Part shown: piece by piece, positions 21,257-30,631 of the stretch | Position numbering within the stretch: the stretch's first letter is position 1 | Layout: each line of letters opens with the position of its first letter | Notes under the pieces: model-generated | Told to the model about the DNA's origin: nothing | Seen by the model: only the letters and a program-made list of their open reading frames with translations | The model's database searches: none | Made by a program: the position numbers and the translations under genes | DNA from: Uranotaenia lowii | Lineage: Eukaryota; Arthropoda; Insecta; Diptera; Culicidae | Assembly: GCF_029784155.1 (NCBI RefSeq) | Contig: NC_073693.1 | Span: 151,530,843-151,594,842 of the forward strand | Direction: 5' to 3' | Length of the DNA stretch: 64,000 bases

Positions 21257-23030
21257 GGGTAAGAACACTATATATTGAACACCATTTTTGGGATTCAACA
21301 CATTTGTTGCCAAAAAATAATAACGAAAGGTTTTTCTGATAAAATTTTGATAGCGTAGCTTGAGTTTATTTCTCTGCTTCGAATCGATATATTTTTTTCG
21401 TGGAAATATGTTTTGAAATTATTATTTAAGCCTTTTTATTCATAATCACTTTTGTCCCAATGATTAAACACAATGATTCAAATATTGAACAGGCAATGTT
21501 CTAATTATTGAACACGCACTCAGAAAAATACTATTATGTATGCCATAAGATTCTCTTATAAACTGGCGCCATAAGAAAAATTAATGAAATTTATAAGATT
21601 ATCTTATGACTGAAATGAACTTTCTGGATGAACACATCTTTTGAAAGAGGAAGTTTGGTTTTTCATAAGATAATCTTATGATTTTGTCAAAACATTTGGA
21701 ATTTCATAAGATTGTTTTCAAAAAGCAGGAAATGTCATGAAAATGGATTTTTTTTTCCGAGACATTGATAATTTGAGTCCTATTTCTTAAATTTAATCAC
21801 TTTTTATTAATCTTTTTTTCACAATGATGGCCACAGAAGATGCAATTTTATTCCGGTTGAAATTGTCCAAAAAAACAAAATCAAAAAAGATTATTTGTTC
21901 GCTATCCTCGTAATGGGACATGAAATTTTTCCCACAGAATCAGCAGACACGTCAGTTGTTGGCAGATGTACGGAAAAACCTTGGGAAAATCCGCTACTGG
22001 TTCCGGTCTCTGGGCCTCTAGGTTTTGGTCAGCCAGTAAGCTAAAGTGAAGAAAAAAAAATCCAAAATTCAAGGACTATGAATATTTCCAAAATATTTTT
22101 AAAATTCACAAAACTTATAGAATTTGCTGAATAAACTTACCATTGATAAGATCAATGTCACGATTACTTTAAATGTATTATTTTTTCTGAATGGCTTCTG
22201 ATGATAAACAATCTTGTGCGTTTTTTTCCCGCCGCTTAGAATGAATGTATTCATTTTATTTTCACAAAGCAGTTTCTTCCGTTCTTCAAAAGAACGTCTT
22301 ATGAAAATTAAAGAAATTCACAAGACTCTTATGAAAAATGATTTTGGACACAAAAAAGAGGCTCATAAGACGTGTCTTATGAAATTCAGAATAGAATTTC
22401 TTCTGAGTGCGTAAACATTGAATATCATTGCATATATTCAGGGGTATTTCACTTGATAGTATGCCTTGCAGGGGCGATTTTGGTTGAGCTAGCAACCAAG
22501 AAACAGTTTGTTTACATTTCTAAACACCAACCGATGTTTGTTCAATAACTGGTACATGCATTTCTTTACAAAACGAGTACTGCAAGATTGAACGTTCAAT
22601 AATTGAAACATTGGCGTTTTCTGTGATCCAATGATTGAAAACTTTAATTTGTAAAATTTTAAGAAAATAAGGATAATAAAGGCTGCCACTCTTCCAGAAA
22701 TCATTCAAAAAGACTAAGTTGAAAAAACTTATATCATTATCTTAGACGTTTATTTGTCTTTTACCCATTTTTCCCCCAGTCAAAAATAGGCTGTTTTCTT
22801 CATCCAGTCGAAAAACCAAGCCAGAATTTGAACACATTATTCAAGTTTCGGGGATTGTGGCTTTAAGAGTCCGAGATTCTTGATAAAAATTGGAACATAG
22901 GTAGAAAATGCTTCAACAGTGGCACAACGAATTTTGATTCATTTTTCTACTGTTTATTATTGTTTTAATCGGCAAATGTTTTACTAGTGTTCAATATTTT
23001 TTACCTGTTCAATAACTAGTGCTTCTACCC
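21257..23030. mobile_element. TA-flanked element, family D (interrupted)
   Basis: 1774 bp between TA at 21255-21256 and 23031-23032. The left end reads GGGTAAGAACACTATATATT and the reverse-complemented right end GGGTAGAAGCACTAGTTATT, both then followed by GAACA. The phrase 'attgaaca' recurs inside both ends (for example 21482-21513 and near 22990). An unrelated ~0.9-kb inverted-repeat element (21514-22412) sits inside. No transposase was seen. Confidence 0.7.
21514..22412. mobile_element. Nested inverted-repeat element with CACTCAGAA ends
   Basis: The left end is ACGCACTCAGAA and the right end TTCTGAGTGCGT, exact reverse complements over 12 bp. The interior is rich in 'tcttatgaa'/'ttcataaga' motifs on both strands. 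It lies wholly inside the family D element, so it inserted later. A clear target duplication was not identified, so the superfamily is not assigned. Short frames inside are not credible genes. Confidence 0.65.
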
Positions 23031-23689
23031 TATATGTTATTCCATCAATCCATACATTTCATTCTGTTTGACAAGCAGTTGTTAAAATCTAATGCTCAGA
23101 GAAGCATAAAAAACACGCAAAAATGTGAAACGGACTTTTTTTTCAGAAATATCATCTATATATCATCAAAAATCTTTTAACCATGTGTTTTTCGATATTA
23201 AAAAACTGATTGGCAAATGGATCTAAGATTTGTCACCATGTTGGATTGATCTTTGGAGAAAAATAATCCAAAGTTAGGTAGAAGAGATGAAATATAAACC
23301 CCTTTTTAAGGCAGGATTGGAAAACAACGACAACAATCCGATAACTCTGTATAAAAAATTCACTTTTCATACAAGTTGATAGCTCAGATATTTGTGGAAT
23401 AATTTTAACAAAAGTAATATAAAAATATAGCTATGAGTCAGTCTCAATATCTTACAAAATCAAGAAACAAATTGTGGGAGTGTGTGAAAACTGTCGTGGT
23501 TTTACGAATCTCAATTCAGAGATTCATTCTACACTAGGGATACCATAAGTAGGTACCGTAAAATGGGGTAACTTTGATCACCGGGATAAATTTGATCAAC
23601 AATTAGCTTTTCCACATTATCATCAATAACTCAGACTATAGTTTGAATTTTTGAAAACTATTTTCTACGTTTGAAAGCCTATTAAATGA

Positions 23690-23694
23690 GTATC
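23690..23694. repeat. Target-site duplication of the copia element, left
   Basis: GTATC directly before the left LTR (TGTTGA begins at 23695). The same GTATC follows the right LTR at 29844-29848. A 5-bp duplication is the usual length for Ty1/copia integrases. Confidence 0.9.
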
Positions 23695-24947
23695 TGTTGA
23701 ATTCAATGATTTAGCAACAGGGAATTGGTTTGGAAATGAGATACCATTTATTCATTTCTGTTCGTCAAGTCCTTATAAGCTAACGTAGACCTATAGCGAT
23801 AACAATCTTGTCGCTTAACCTAGGTGATTCTCAACTCAGAATCATTCCTTAATTTCTATCATATTCTGGGCTAACCACCCAGAATAAACTGCCAACACTG
23901 CAGGGTAACTCATAACCACTTGCTGTGTTGGCTGAATTTAGCGTGCATGATGACAACATTTATATTGTTGTCATCATCATTGACCATCATTAACTGTCAA
24001 CCGCTATTGTTCTCAATATGCGAATTGACGAAAGAGAATGAAACCAAAACAATCGGTTTTGGTTCGAATGTAGCGTGGTCGCGAGGAAACGGGTCCGGCA
24101 GTGTTCCGAATATCACTCATTTTCAATGAATGTTTCTGATTGCACTTTGCAGCTGAACGTACAGCGGTCGGGTTTCGTTATTGATTGCTACTGGACCTAC
24201 CCGATTATCGATCGTTCAATTCATCGCTAAAATACAGATCACCTCGCACGATGCTTGCTGTCAAAACAGTGCAGCACCATCATCAAATTGGAATCTCACC
24301 AATGCGCAATGTATATGGCGAATCATGTTGGTCTTCGATCAGGAGTGAATGGATCAGGCAGTGAGTGAGTGATACATGAAGCCGATCATTAGCGTATTTT
24401 GTTTGATTTGAAACATAGCAAATTAATAAATTTATTTGTTGTTATAACGTTTTTTAACATCAGTATGATCAAAATCAAATTGTAGTTGTGTTTGTGAGGG
24501 AAAGATGTTCACTTTCGCCGTGTTTTTCAATGTTTACAAGTTCTCTTATTAAACTGTCGTCCGTCACGTTAAAACTACTGATAATTTATGGTGTCCCGCA
24601 CAACTGTTTGATTTTTCTCGTCCTGCAAAAAATAATTTTGAATTTCATATAATTCAGGCAGATACTGAGTGAGCTACATTCAGAATGGATCAGTTTGTAT
24701 CTCCCTCATCTCCGATATGCGATGTTTGCTGAACTGATGATTCTGAATGATGCGATTCGGTTTGCATAGCTGATAGGAGCGCTGATCGAGATTGCATACC
24801 AGCCAGGCGAATCAGTTGCGAGAGGCGCTATCCCATTATACTAATCAGAATGTTTCCAACAGGAAACGCATCCTGAGTGTTTGTTTTGATTGATTTTCGG
24901 AACCCTGGGGTCCGGGAGTTTCTCCGGAATAAATGTAAGTACCAACA
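23695..24947 (-). repeat. 3' LTR of copia element, split by hAT insertion
   Basis: On the plus strand it starts TGTTGAATTC at 23695 and ends ACCAACA at 24947. LTR sequence occupies 23695-24098 and 24916-24947, with one 8-bp GGGTCCGG copy at each edge of the inserted element at 24099-24907. The remaining LTR sequence is nearly identical to the right LTR. Confidence 0.9.
24099..24907. mobile_element. Non-autonomous hAT element inside the 3' LTR
   Basis: 809 bp flanked by GGGTCCGG at 24091-24098 and 24908-24915; the uninterrupted right LTR has a single copy. The ends are CAGTGTTCCGAA and, reverse-complemented, CAGGGTTCCGAA (11 of 12), with similarity continuing through 'atca'. CAG termini and an exact 8-bp duplication identify hAT. 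No transposase was recognised. It is the youngest layer of the stack. It supplies the last ~25 codons and stop of the polyprotein frame. Confidence 0.92.
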
Positions 24948-27900
24948 CCTTCCCTCAATTCGCAAATTGAGAGTGCTGAACAGCTTCTCATGCCTCGCCC
25001 TCGGTAACGCCTTCGTGAACGCATCAGCTGGCTGATCCTCAGTTGAGATATGTCGCAAAGAAAGCTGACCGCTTCTTATGATCTCTCTGATGAACGCGTA
25101 CTTGACATCCAAGTGTTTCATCCGCTGATGGGTCCTCGCCTCCTGCAGGTACTGGATGCATGGGATGTTGTCCTCCATCAATGTGAAAGGAGTGCTAACC
25201 ACACCCAATTCATCCAAGAAGTTTGTTAGCCACAAACCTTCCTTCACCGCATGGCACAGCGCTCCAATTTCAGCTTCGGTCGATGAGAGACTGACCGTCT
25301 GCTGACGTTTCGTTGACCACGAAATCAAATTCCCGAAAATCATGTACGCATATCCCGATACAGATCTTCGATCATCGGAATCGTTAGCGAAATCTGCGTC
25401 TGCATATCCGATGAGTATTTCCGGTTTCGCGTTTCTGCGGTATACCAACGCCGTATCGGTCGTACCTCGAAGGTATCGCAGAACACGCTTCAGGCCTTGC
25501 CAGTGCCTAGCCGCCGGGCTGGCCTGGTATTTGCTCAGTGCGCTAACCGCTGCACAGATATCTGGCCTTGAAGATGTCGCCAGATATTGGAGACAACCGA
25601 TCAATTCCTTGAACGGCTGTTCGGTGATAACTTCACCATCGTCCAGCTTTGTCCACCGAACGTTGGTGTCAAGTGGTGTGCCTACGGGTTTACAATCGGC
25701 CATACCAAATCGCTGCAAAACCTTCTCGACGTATCCTGATTGCGAAATCTCGATGATGCTCTTGCTGAAATCTCGCTTGATGGTCATTCCCAAGAAAGTC
25801 TTGACCTCCAGCAGATCCTTCATTTGGAATAACCTTCCAAGCTCGGTTTTTATCCAGATAACCTCTGATAAATCTTTGCCGGCAATCAGGATGTCATCCA
25901 CGTACAGGATGAGAATGAGTCCTCGCTTGCAGGATCGGTAAACGCAGCAGTCACTCTTCAACGGAACGAAACCAAGTTTTCTTATCTCGTCGTCGAATCG
26001 CTGATTCCAAGCACGACCCGCTTGTTTCAAGCCGTACAGGCTTTTCTGCAGCCGAACCACCTTCGATTTGCCGATGTCGTCATTTGGCAACTGCATGAAG
26101 ATAACCTCTTCTAAATTTCCTTTAAGAAATGCAGTTTTGACGTCCATCTGATGAACGACCATGTGGAGTTCGTTTGCCAACGCCAGGACTGTGCGAACAC
26201 TCTCCATCTTGGCCACCGAAGCGAAGGTTTCCCAGTAGTCCAGTCCTGGTCTCTGAGAACACCATTTTGCAACCAATCGTGCCTTGTAGCGACCGTCATC
26301 CTTTATGGTGAACACCCACTTCGATAGAATGGGTTTTCTATGACCTGTGGGTAAGCTGACCGCTTCCCAAGTCTTGTTTTCTGCTAAGGCAGCCATCTCC
26401 TCGTTAATGGCGGTCTTCCAGGATTCCCAGTCGTCTCGGCGCTTCAATTCGTAGATGTTTTGAGGTAGCTCTTCATCAATAACAGCGGCTACGTTGGCCA
26501 CGTACCGTTGAGTAACTCCTCGAGTTCGCTGACTTCGTCTCAGCGCCGGTTCCGGATCGACGGAATTTTGTACATCATCGTCGTCCTCATCGTCTGGGAA
26601 TTCTGCACTACTTTCATAGTCGCTTTCGCCGGGTTCATCCTCAATCGCACTGTTGCTCACAGTTTGAATGGGATTAACAGGTACATCGGCTAACCGCTCG
26701 GATGTGGGTTCGGGTGATGACACTTCGGTTAACCGCTCGACAGTGTTTTGTTGTTCTGTAACATTGGCTAATCGCTCAAATGTTGATTCTGGCTCTGTTG
26801 AAACCTCGGGCTTCTCGATGGATAATGGGAGTGGCTCCTCGTGGTTTTGTTCAGGCTCCATCATGCTGGTTTCATCGAAGACTATGTTTCGATGGATTTC
26901 AATGGATCGACTCGACCCGTTCCAAAGCCTGAACCCGTTGTTAGCATAGCCCACGAAAACGAGTCGTTTGGATTTAGCATCGAGCTTTTGCCGCTTTTCC
27001 TTCGGAATCTTTGCGAACGCTGGGCACCCGAAAATCCTAAGATTATTCAGCCTGGGTTTTCGACCAAACCACATTTCATAAGGAGTCTTGTTTACCACAA
27101 GACCCCGTGTTGGTGACCGGTTCGTCAGGTACGCAGCGCACAAAACCGCTTCGCCCCACATAGCCTTCGGTTGCTTGCTGCCATGGAGCATCGCCCTTGC
27201 CTTTTCCATCAGAGTTCGGTTGGCTCGTTCGCTGACGCCGTTTTGTTGCGGAGTGTATGGGACCGTGAATACCATCTGAACTCCTTTCTCAGAACAATGT
27301 CGTTGAAAGTCGTTGCTGATGTATTCACGCCCGTTGTCGCATCGCAGGTTGCACAACTTCTGACCGAAGTGTGCTGTAGCCATCGCCTCGTACTGTTTAA
27401 ACCGCTCGAAGACCTCGCTCTTGTGCTTGAGCAGATACACGACCATGAAGTGGGTATAGTCGTCGATGAAGGTGACGAAATAGCGGAATCCGTCAAACGT
27501 CGGCACCTCCATGTACCCACAAACGTCGGAGTGCACAAGCTCGAGTGGTCTAACCGACCGAGGGAGCTTTGCATTGTTGAATTTGTTGGCTGTCTGTTTT
27601 CCTGCCATGCAGCTTTCGCAGACAGCTTGGTTTTCAGTTTTGGCTGGTAAATGACAGATACCCTCTGCCATTTTGTCGCGAACCAGCTGCTGTACTGACG
27701 CGAGACCAAGATGACCTAGCCTCATATGCCATTTTTGTGTCGTCGTATGGCTTCCAAGCAGCGCTTTCCGATGAGACTGACCAGACCACAGAAAATCAAG
27801 ACAATACAAGCTGTCAACGATTTTTCCTTCAGCAAACACCTCCCCAGAATATTCGAACCGAACTTGGTTGCCCAGAAAAATCACCCTTTTCCCGTTCTCG

Positions 27901-29165
27901 GTGCATTTTCGAACTGAGAGTAAATTCTCTTCCAGTTCGGGTATAAAAAGAACGTTGTAGAGTATTATGGGCTTTATTGATTTTCCAACTACGCTTTTTA
28001 AAACAACTTTGCCAGTTTTCTTTGCACGTAAACTCTCGCCAGATTTAGCCGTTTCAATAATGACGGGCTCGGCAAGGTCTCCGACGTCCTGGAGAAGTCC
28101 TTCATCCTGGACCATGTGCTGGGTGGCGCCGGAATCGACGACAAATCTGACCCTGCGCTCTTTTCGTCCGCTGGTAACCCCAGCAGTTGAGCGTCGAGCT
28201 TCAACGGCCACCATAATTTTTCCACGTCGGCCTTTACGTTGGGCTGGGCAACGATTTTTGTAGTGCCCCGGCTCACCACACCCGAAGCAAATGATTTTCT
28301 CCGCCTTTCGGGCCTTCATCGCGGATTTTGCTGCTGCATTCCTTGTTGGAAAGTCCCCTCGACTTTGAAATGCTAGCTCTGCGTCCAGGAACATTCTTTT
28401 GAGCTCCAGTATTGGTTTCACGCAAAGGTCCGCAATCGGTAGAACGGTCAAAGCCCCTTTGACATGGTTGTAATCGTTGGGAACCGCCGAGATCAGCGCG
28501 TGGACCTTTTCATCCGCCGGGATGTTTGCACCCATGCGCTCAAGCTCCCGAACAATCAGATCGTATTCCTCAAACAATTGACTCAACGATCTGATGTTCC
28601 TCCGGTGTTTGAGGTCATGGAGCCTATCGCGCATCGCTATCCAAGAATAGGTGCCAACGCGCTGGTACGTCTTCACCAAGATGTCCATGCCCTCCTTCGC
28701 ATATCGTACCCCGATTATGCGGTTAAGGACGATGTTGTTGACGGCCATCACGATCTCGTCCAGTGCCTCGGAGTCCTCGTTTTTGCGCTTCCGGAGGGCT
28801 ACCAGGCGCCGTTCCTCCTCTGCGGGCTCCTTCATTGGGATGGCGCAGTCGTCTTCCTCAGGGGTTCGCACCATGGTGTGGATGAGGTTTTTAGCGACTA
28901 ATCGGCGCTCAATCCTCCATTTCCATGCTGCGAAGGTCTCCTCCCGGCCGTCGAAAAGAAAGTCGCGCATGCTACCCGCAGCGTGACTGGTGACGGCATC
29001 GAGAGTACCCCTCTCGGAAGACGGCGCTCCCCGGGCTGGGCAATTGGCGGAGTCGAGAGTAACCCTCTCGGAAACCGACCATTCCCGGGCTCGTTCCTTG
29101 GCTGCTGGTTCCTCCGGATTCCTGGTGGACCTCGCTTCCTTCTTCGGGACCTGGGCTTGGGACAT
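24828..29165 (-). CDS. copia Gag-Pol polyprotein (1445 aa)
   Basis: A single uninterrupted frame encodes all copia domains in order. The Gag region has a CCHC knuckle, CFGCGEPGHYKNRC (about residues 291-305). The protease is VDSGATQH (about 343). The integrase has an HHCC finger ('HMRLGHLGL' ... 'CESCMAGK') and a D,D,E core ('HSDVCG' about 545, 'CDNGREY' about 610, 'NGVSERANRT' about 642). The reverse transcriptase has 'QMDVKTAFLKG' and LILYVDDILIA (about 1088). RNase H has 'YADADF' and 'SLSSTEAEI' (about 1255-1295) and ends near 'ADAFTKALPRARHEKL'. Integrase before RT defines Ty1/copia. About 1400 residues is normal for the family. The last ~25 residues come from the hAT insertion in the 3' LTR. 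A 118-codon frame starting at 29328 overlaps the N-terminus in another frame. Confidence 0.95.
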   Translation of the reverse strand: MSQAQVPKKEARSTRNPEEPAAKERAREWSVSERVTLDSANCPARGAPSSERGTLDAVTSHAAGSMRDFLFDGREETFAAWKWRIERRLVAKNLIHTMVRTPEEDDCAIPMKEPAEEERRLVALRKRKNEDSEALDEIVMAVNNIVLNRIIGVRYAKEGMDILVKTYQRVGTYSWIAMRDRLHDLKHRRNIRSLSQLFEEYDLIVRELERMGANIPADEKVHALISAVPNDYNHVKGALTVLPIADLCVKPILELKRMFLDAELAFQSRGDFPTRNAAAKSAMKARKAEKIICFGCGEPGHYKNRCPAQRKGRRGKIMVAVEARRSTAGVTSGRKERRVRFVVDSGATQHMVQDEGLLQDVGDLAEPVIIETAKSGESLRAKKTGKVVLKSVVGKSIKPIILYNVLFIPELEENLLSVRKCTENGKRVIFLGNQVRFEYSGEVFAEGKIVDSLYCLDFLWSGQSHRKALLGSHTTTQKWHMRLGHLGLASVQQLVRDKMAEGICHLPAKTENQAVCESCMAGKQTANKFNNAKLPRSVRPLELVHSDVCGYMEVPTFDGFRYFVTFIDDYTHFMVVYLLKHKSEVFERFKQYEAMATAHFGQKLCNLRCDNGREYISNDFQRHCSEKGVQMVFTVPYTPQQNGVSERANRTLMEKARAMLHGSKQPKAMWGEAVLCAAYLTNRSPTRGLVVNKTPYEMWFGRKPRLNNLRIFGCPAFAKIPKEKRQKLDAKSKRLVFVGYANNGFRLWNGSSRSIEIHRNIVFDETSMMEPEQNHEEPLPLSIEKPEVSTEPESTFERLANVTEQQNTVERLTEVSSPEPTSERLADVPVNPIQTVSNSAIEDEPGESDYESSAEFPDDEDDDDVQNSVDPEPALRRSQRTRGVTQRYVANVAAVIDEELPQNIYELKRRDDWESWKTAINEEMAALAENKTWEAVSLPTGHRKPILSKWVFTIKDDGRYKARLVAKWCSQRPGLDYWETFASVAKMESVRTVLALANELHMVVHQMDVKTAFLKGNLEEVIFMQLPNDDIGKSKVVRLQKSLYGLKQAGRAWNQRFDDEIRKLGFVPLKSDCCVYRSCKRGLILILYVDDILIAGKDLSEVIWIKTELGRLFQMKDLLEVKTFLGMTIKRDFSKSIIEISQSGYVEKVLQRFGMADCKPVGTPLDTNVRWTKLDDGEVITEQPFKELIGCLQYLATSSRPDICAAVSALSKYQASPAARHWQGLKRVLRYLRGTTDTALVYRRNAKPEILIGYADADFANDSDDRRSVSGYAYMIFGNLISWSTKRQQTVSLSSTEAEIGALCHAVKEGLWLTNFLDELGVVSTPFTLMEDNIPCIQYLQEARTHQRMKHLDVKYAFIREIIRSGQLSLRHISTEDQPADAFTKALPRARHEKLFSTLNLRIEGRCWYLHLFRRNSRTPGFRKSIKTNTQDAFPVGNILISIMG
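24948..24959 (-). other. Polypurine tract of copia element
   Basis: Minus strand ATTGAGGGAAGG lies immediately upstream of the 3' LTR start (TGTTGG). This purine run is where plus-strand DNA synthesis would be primed. It overlaps codons near the C-terminus of the polyprotein. Confidence 0.85.
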
Positions 29166-29199
29166 CTTGGCTGACCACCTCGGACCTCGACTGATTCCT

Positions 29200-29300
29200 T
29201 GATGACCTCGGCTGACCTCTTCGGACCTTGGCTGACCTCTTGGGACCTTTGGATGACCTCGTGGGACCTCTGGATGACCTCGTGGGACCTCTGGCTGGCT
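29200..29300 (-). repeat. Tandem repeats in the copia leader
   Basis: A unit of about 21 bp built on 'gatgacctcgtgggacctct' (plus strand) is repeated, with two near-identical copies at about 29253-29294 and more diverged ones to the left. In the overlapping minus-strand frame from 29328 they encode repeats such as RGPTRSS. They lie between the primer binding site and the polyprotein start. Confidence 0.8.
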
Positions 29301-29393
29301 GGAATGCTCCTGGACTCGCTAACCGCAAGTTTTCGAAGATTTTGTCTAGAGTACCCCTCTATCGCTATCTCTTATTTTCCTCACCAGACGTGT

Positions 29394-29407
29394 CTGGGCC
29401 CATAACC
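29394..29407 (-). other. Primer binding site, copia type
   Basis: Minus strand GGTTATGGGCCCAG directly follows the 5' LTR. The same sequence follows the Drosophila copia LTR, where an internal part of initiator tRNA-Met (a half-tRNA fragment) primes minus-strand synthesis. By homology the same primer is inferred here. Confidence 0.88.
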
Positions 29408-29843
29408 TGTTGAATTCAATGATTTAGCAACAGGGAATTGGTTTGGAAATGAGATACCATTTATTCATTTCTGTTCGTCAAGTCCTTATAAGCTAACGTA
29501 GACCTATAGCGATAACAATCTTGTCGCTTAACCTAGGTGATTCTCAACTCAGAATCATTCCTTAATTTCTATCATATTCTGGGCTAACCACCCAGAATAA
29601 ACTGCCAACACTGCAGGGTAACTCATAACCACTTGCTGTGTTGGCTGAGTTTAGCGTGCATGATGACAACATTTATATTGTTGTCATCATCATTGACCAT
29701 CATTAACTGTCAACCGCTATTGTTCTCAATATGCGAATTGACGAAAGAGAATGAAACCAAAACAATCGGTTTTGGTTCGAATGTAGCGTGGTCGCGAGGA
29801 AACGGGTCCGGGAGTTTCTCCGGAATAAATGTAAGTATCAACA
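29408..29843 (-). repeat. 5' LTR of copia element (436 bp)
   Basis: On the plus strand it begins TGTTGA and ends TCAACA, short terminal inverted repeats typical of copia LTRs. It is followed by GTATC at 29844-29848, the right target duplication. It has no insertion, so the hAT element entered the other LTR after integration. Confidence 0.93.
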
Positions 29844-30005
29844 GTATCAAATAGGCAAAATTTGGATTGTATTTGAAATTTTTATCTGATTGTAAAAAAC
29901 CTAATTTCAAAATCTTAAAATATCTATTTTTCCAAGCCTCGCAAACAAACAGCTCTCCTGATGATACCAAAAAGCATTTAGAAACAAACGGGTTATTTAA
30001 TGTGA

Positions 30006-30181
30006 TTTTTTTTGTTTCGATTATAGTCGTTTTACCATCTTTATGGCATTCGCAACTTTATCAACGTTGCAGTTGACGGATCGTTATTGAAAAACTTATC
30101 CGGTACAACTGTGTTCGATGTTTACTCTTGGGCTCGGCTCAGGAGACAACAGACTTGCCAACTGAGCTATATCACAAGCCC
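30006..30181 (-). mobile_element. tRNA-derived SINE with 12-bp target duplication
   Basis: TATTTAATGTGA occurs at 29994-30005 and again at 30182-30193. The 176 bp between, read on the minus strand, start GGGCTTGTGATATAGCTCAG and contain box A TAGCTCAGTTGG at about 30154-30170. A weaker box-B-like 'atcgaacac' follows. The end is 'ataatcgaaacaaaaaaaat', an A-rich tail. Pol III boxes, tail and a target duplication of this length define a LINE-mobilised SINE. It sits inside the right part of the split family A element. Confidence 0.88.
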
Positions 30182-30631
30182 TATTTAATGTGAATGAACA
30201 ACTTTTAATTTCTTTGTATATGAAAAGTTATAGTGCTATTTTTATTGTCATTTAATGATAAATTTTTGATATTTAAAAAATGAGGACATTTTCCAAAAGT
30301 AAGCCCGAATTGGACAAATGGATAGAAACCCTATCAAATCGTTAACTTCGAAGAAAAAATGAAAATGGAAATAGTGGGAGGGCCTAGGGGAATGAGTGAA
30401 GGTAAAATTTAATTTGTAATTTGAGTTCAAACTTATTAGCAGTTATTATAATTTTTGCCCCTAAATGCAGGCTGCACCATAGTTCTTTATTCGATTATTT
30501 TTAAAATAAACGTTAAAAATCAAGGTTGAATTCATAAACTAACGTTTGTAAATATTATGAAGGTGTTATGTATCCTTTATGATCAAGAAAACTCGTTAAA
30601 ACCGTCAGAATAGAGACTGATGATTTGACTG

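Larger units (their letters stand above)
23695..29843 (-). mobile_element. Ty1/copia LTR retrotransposon, nearly intact
   Basis: The element runs on the minus strand: 5' LTR 29408-29843, primer binding site 29394-29407, polyprotein 29165-24828, polypurine tract 24948-24959, 3' LTR 24947-23695. It is flanked by GTATC on both sides. Without the 817 bp added by a hAT insertion (809-bp element plus one 8-bp duplication), both LTRs are exactly 436 bp and the element is 5332 bp. The LTRs differ at two positions by eye (23936 against 29649 and 24942 against 29838), so integration is recent. It inserted into a family A MITE. Intact coding capacity suggests it was recently active, but the 3' LTR is now disrupted. 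Confidence 0.95.
23556..30610. mobile_element. Family A MITE split by copia and SINE insertions
   Basis: The left part, 23556-23694 (after TA at 23554-23555), starts CCGTAAAATGGGGTAACTTT and matches 4187-4330. The match resumes at 29844 ('aaataggcaaaatttgg' compared with 'aaataagctaaatttgg') and continues to about 30610, where the right end is missing next to a LINE fragment. The copia element and the 176-bp SINE at 30006-30181 are later insertions into this copy. Confidence 0.75.

Noticed and set aside
25342..25941. 199-codon plus-strand frame
   Set aside because: Antisense shadow of the copia reverse transcriptase/RNase H coding region.
27171..27650. 159-codon plus-strand frame
   Set aside because: Antisense shadow of the copia integrase.
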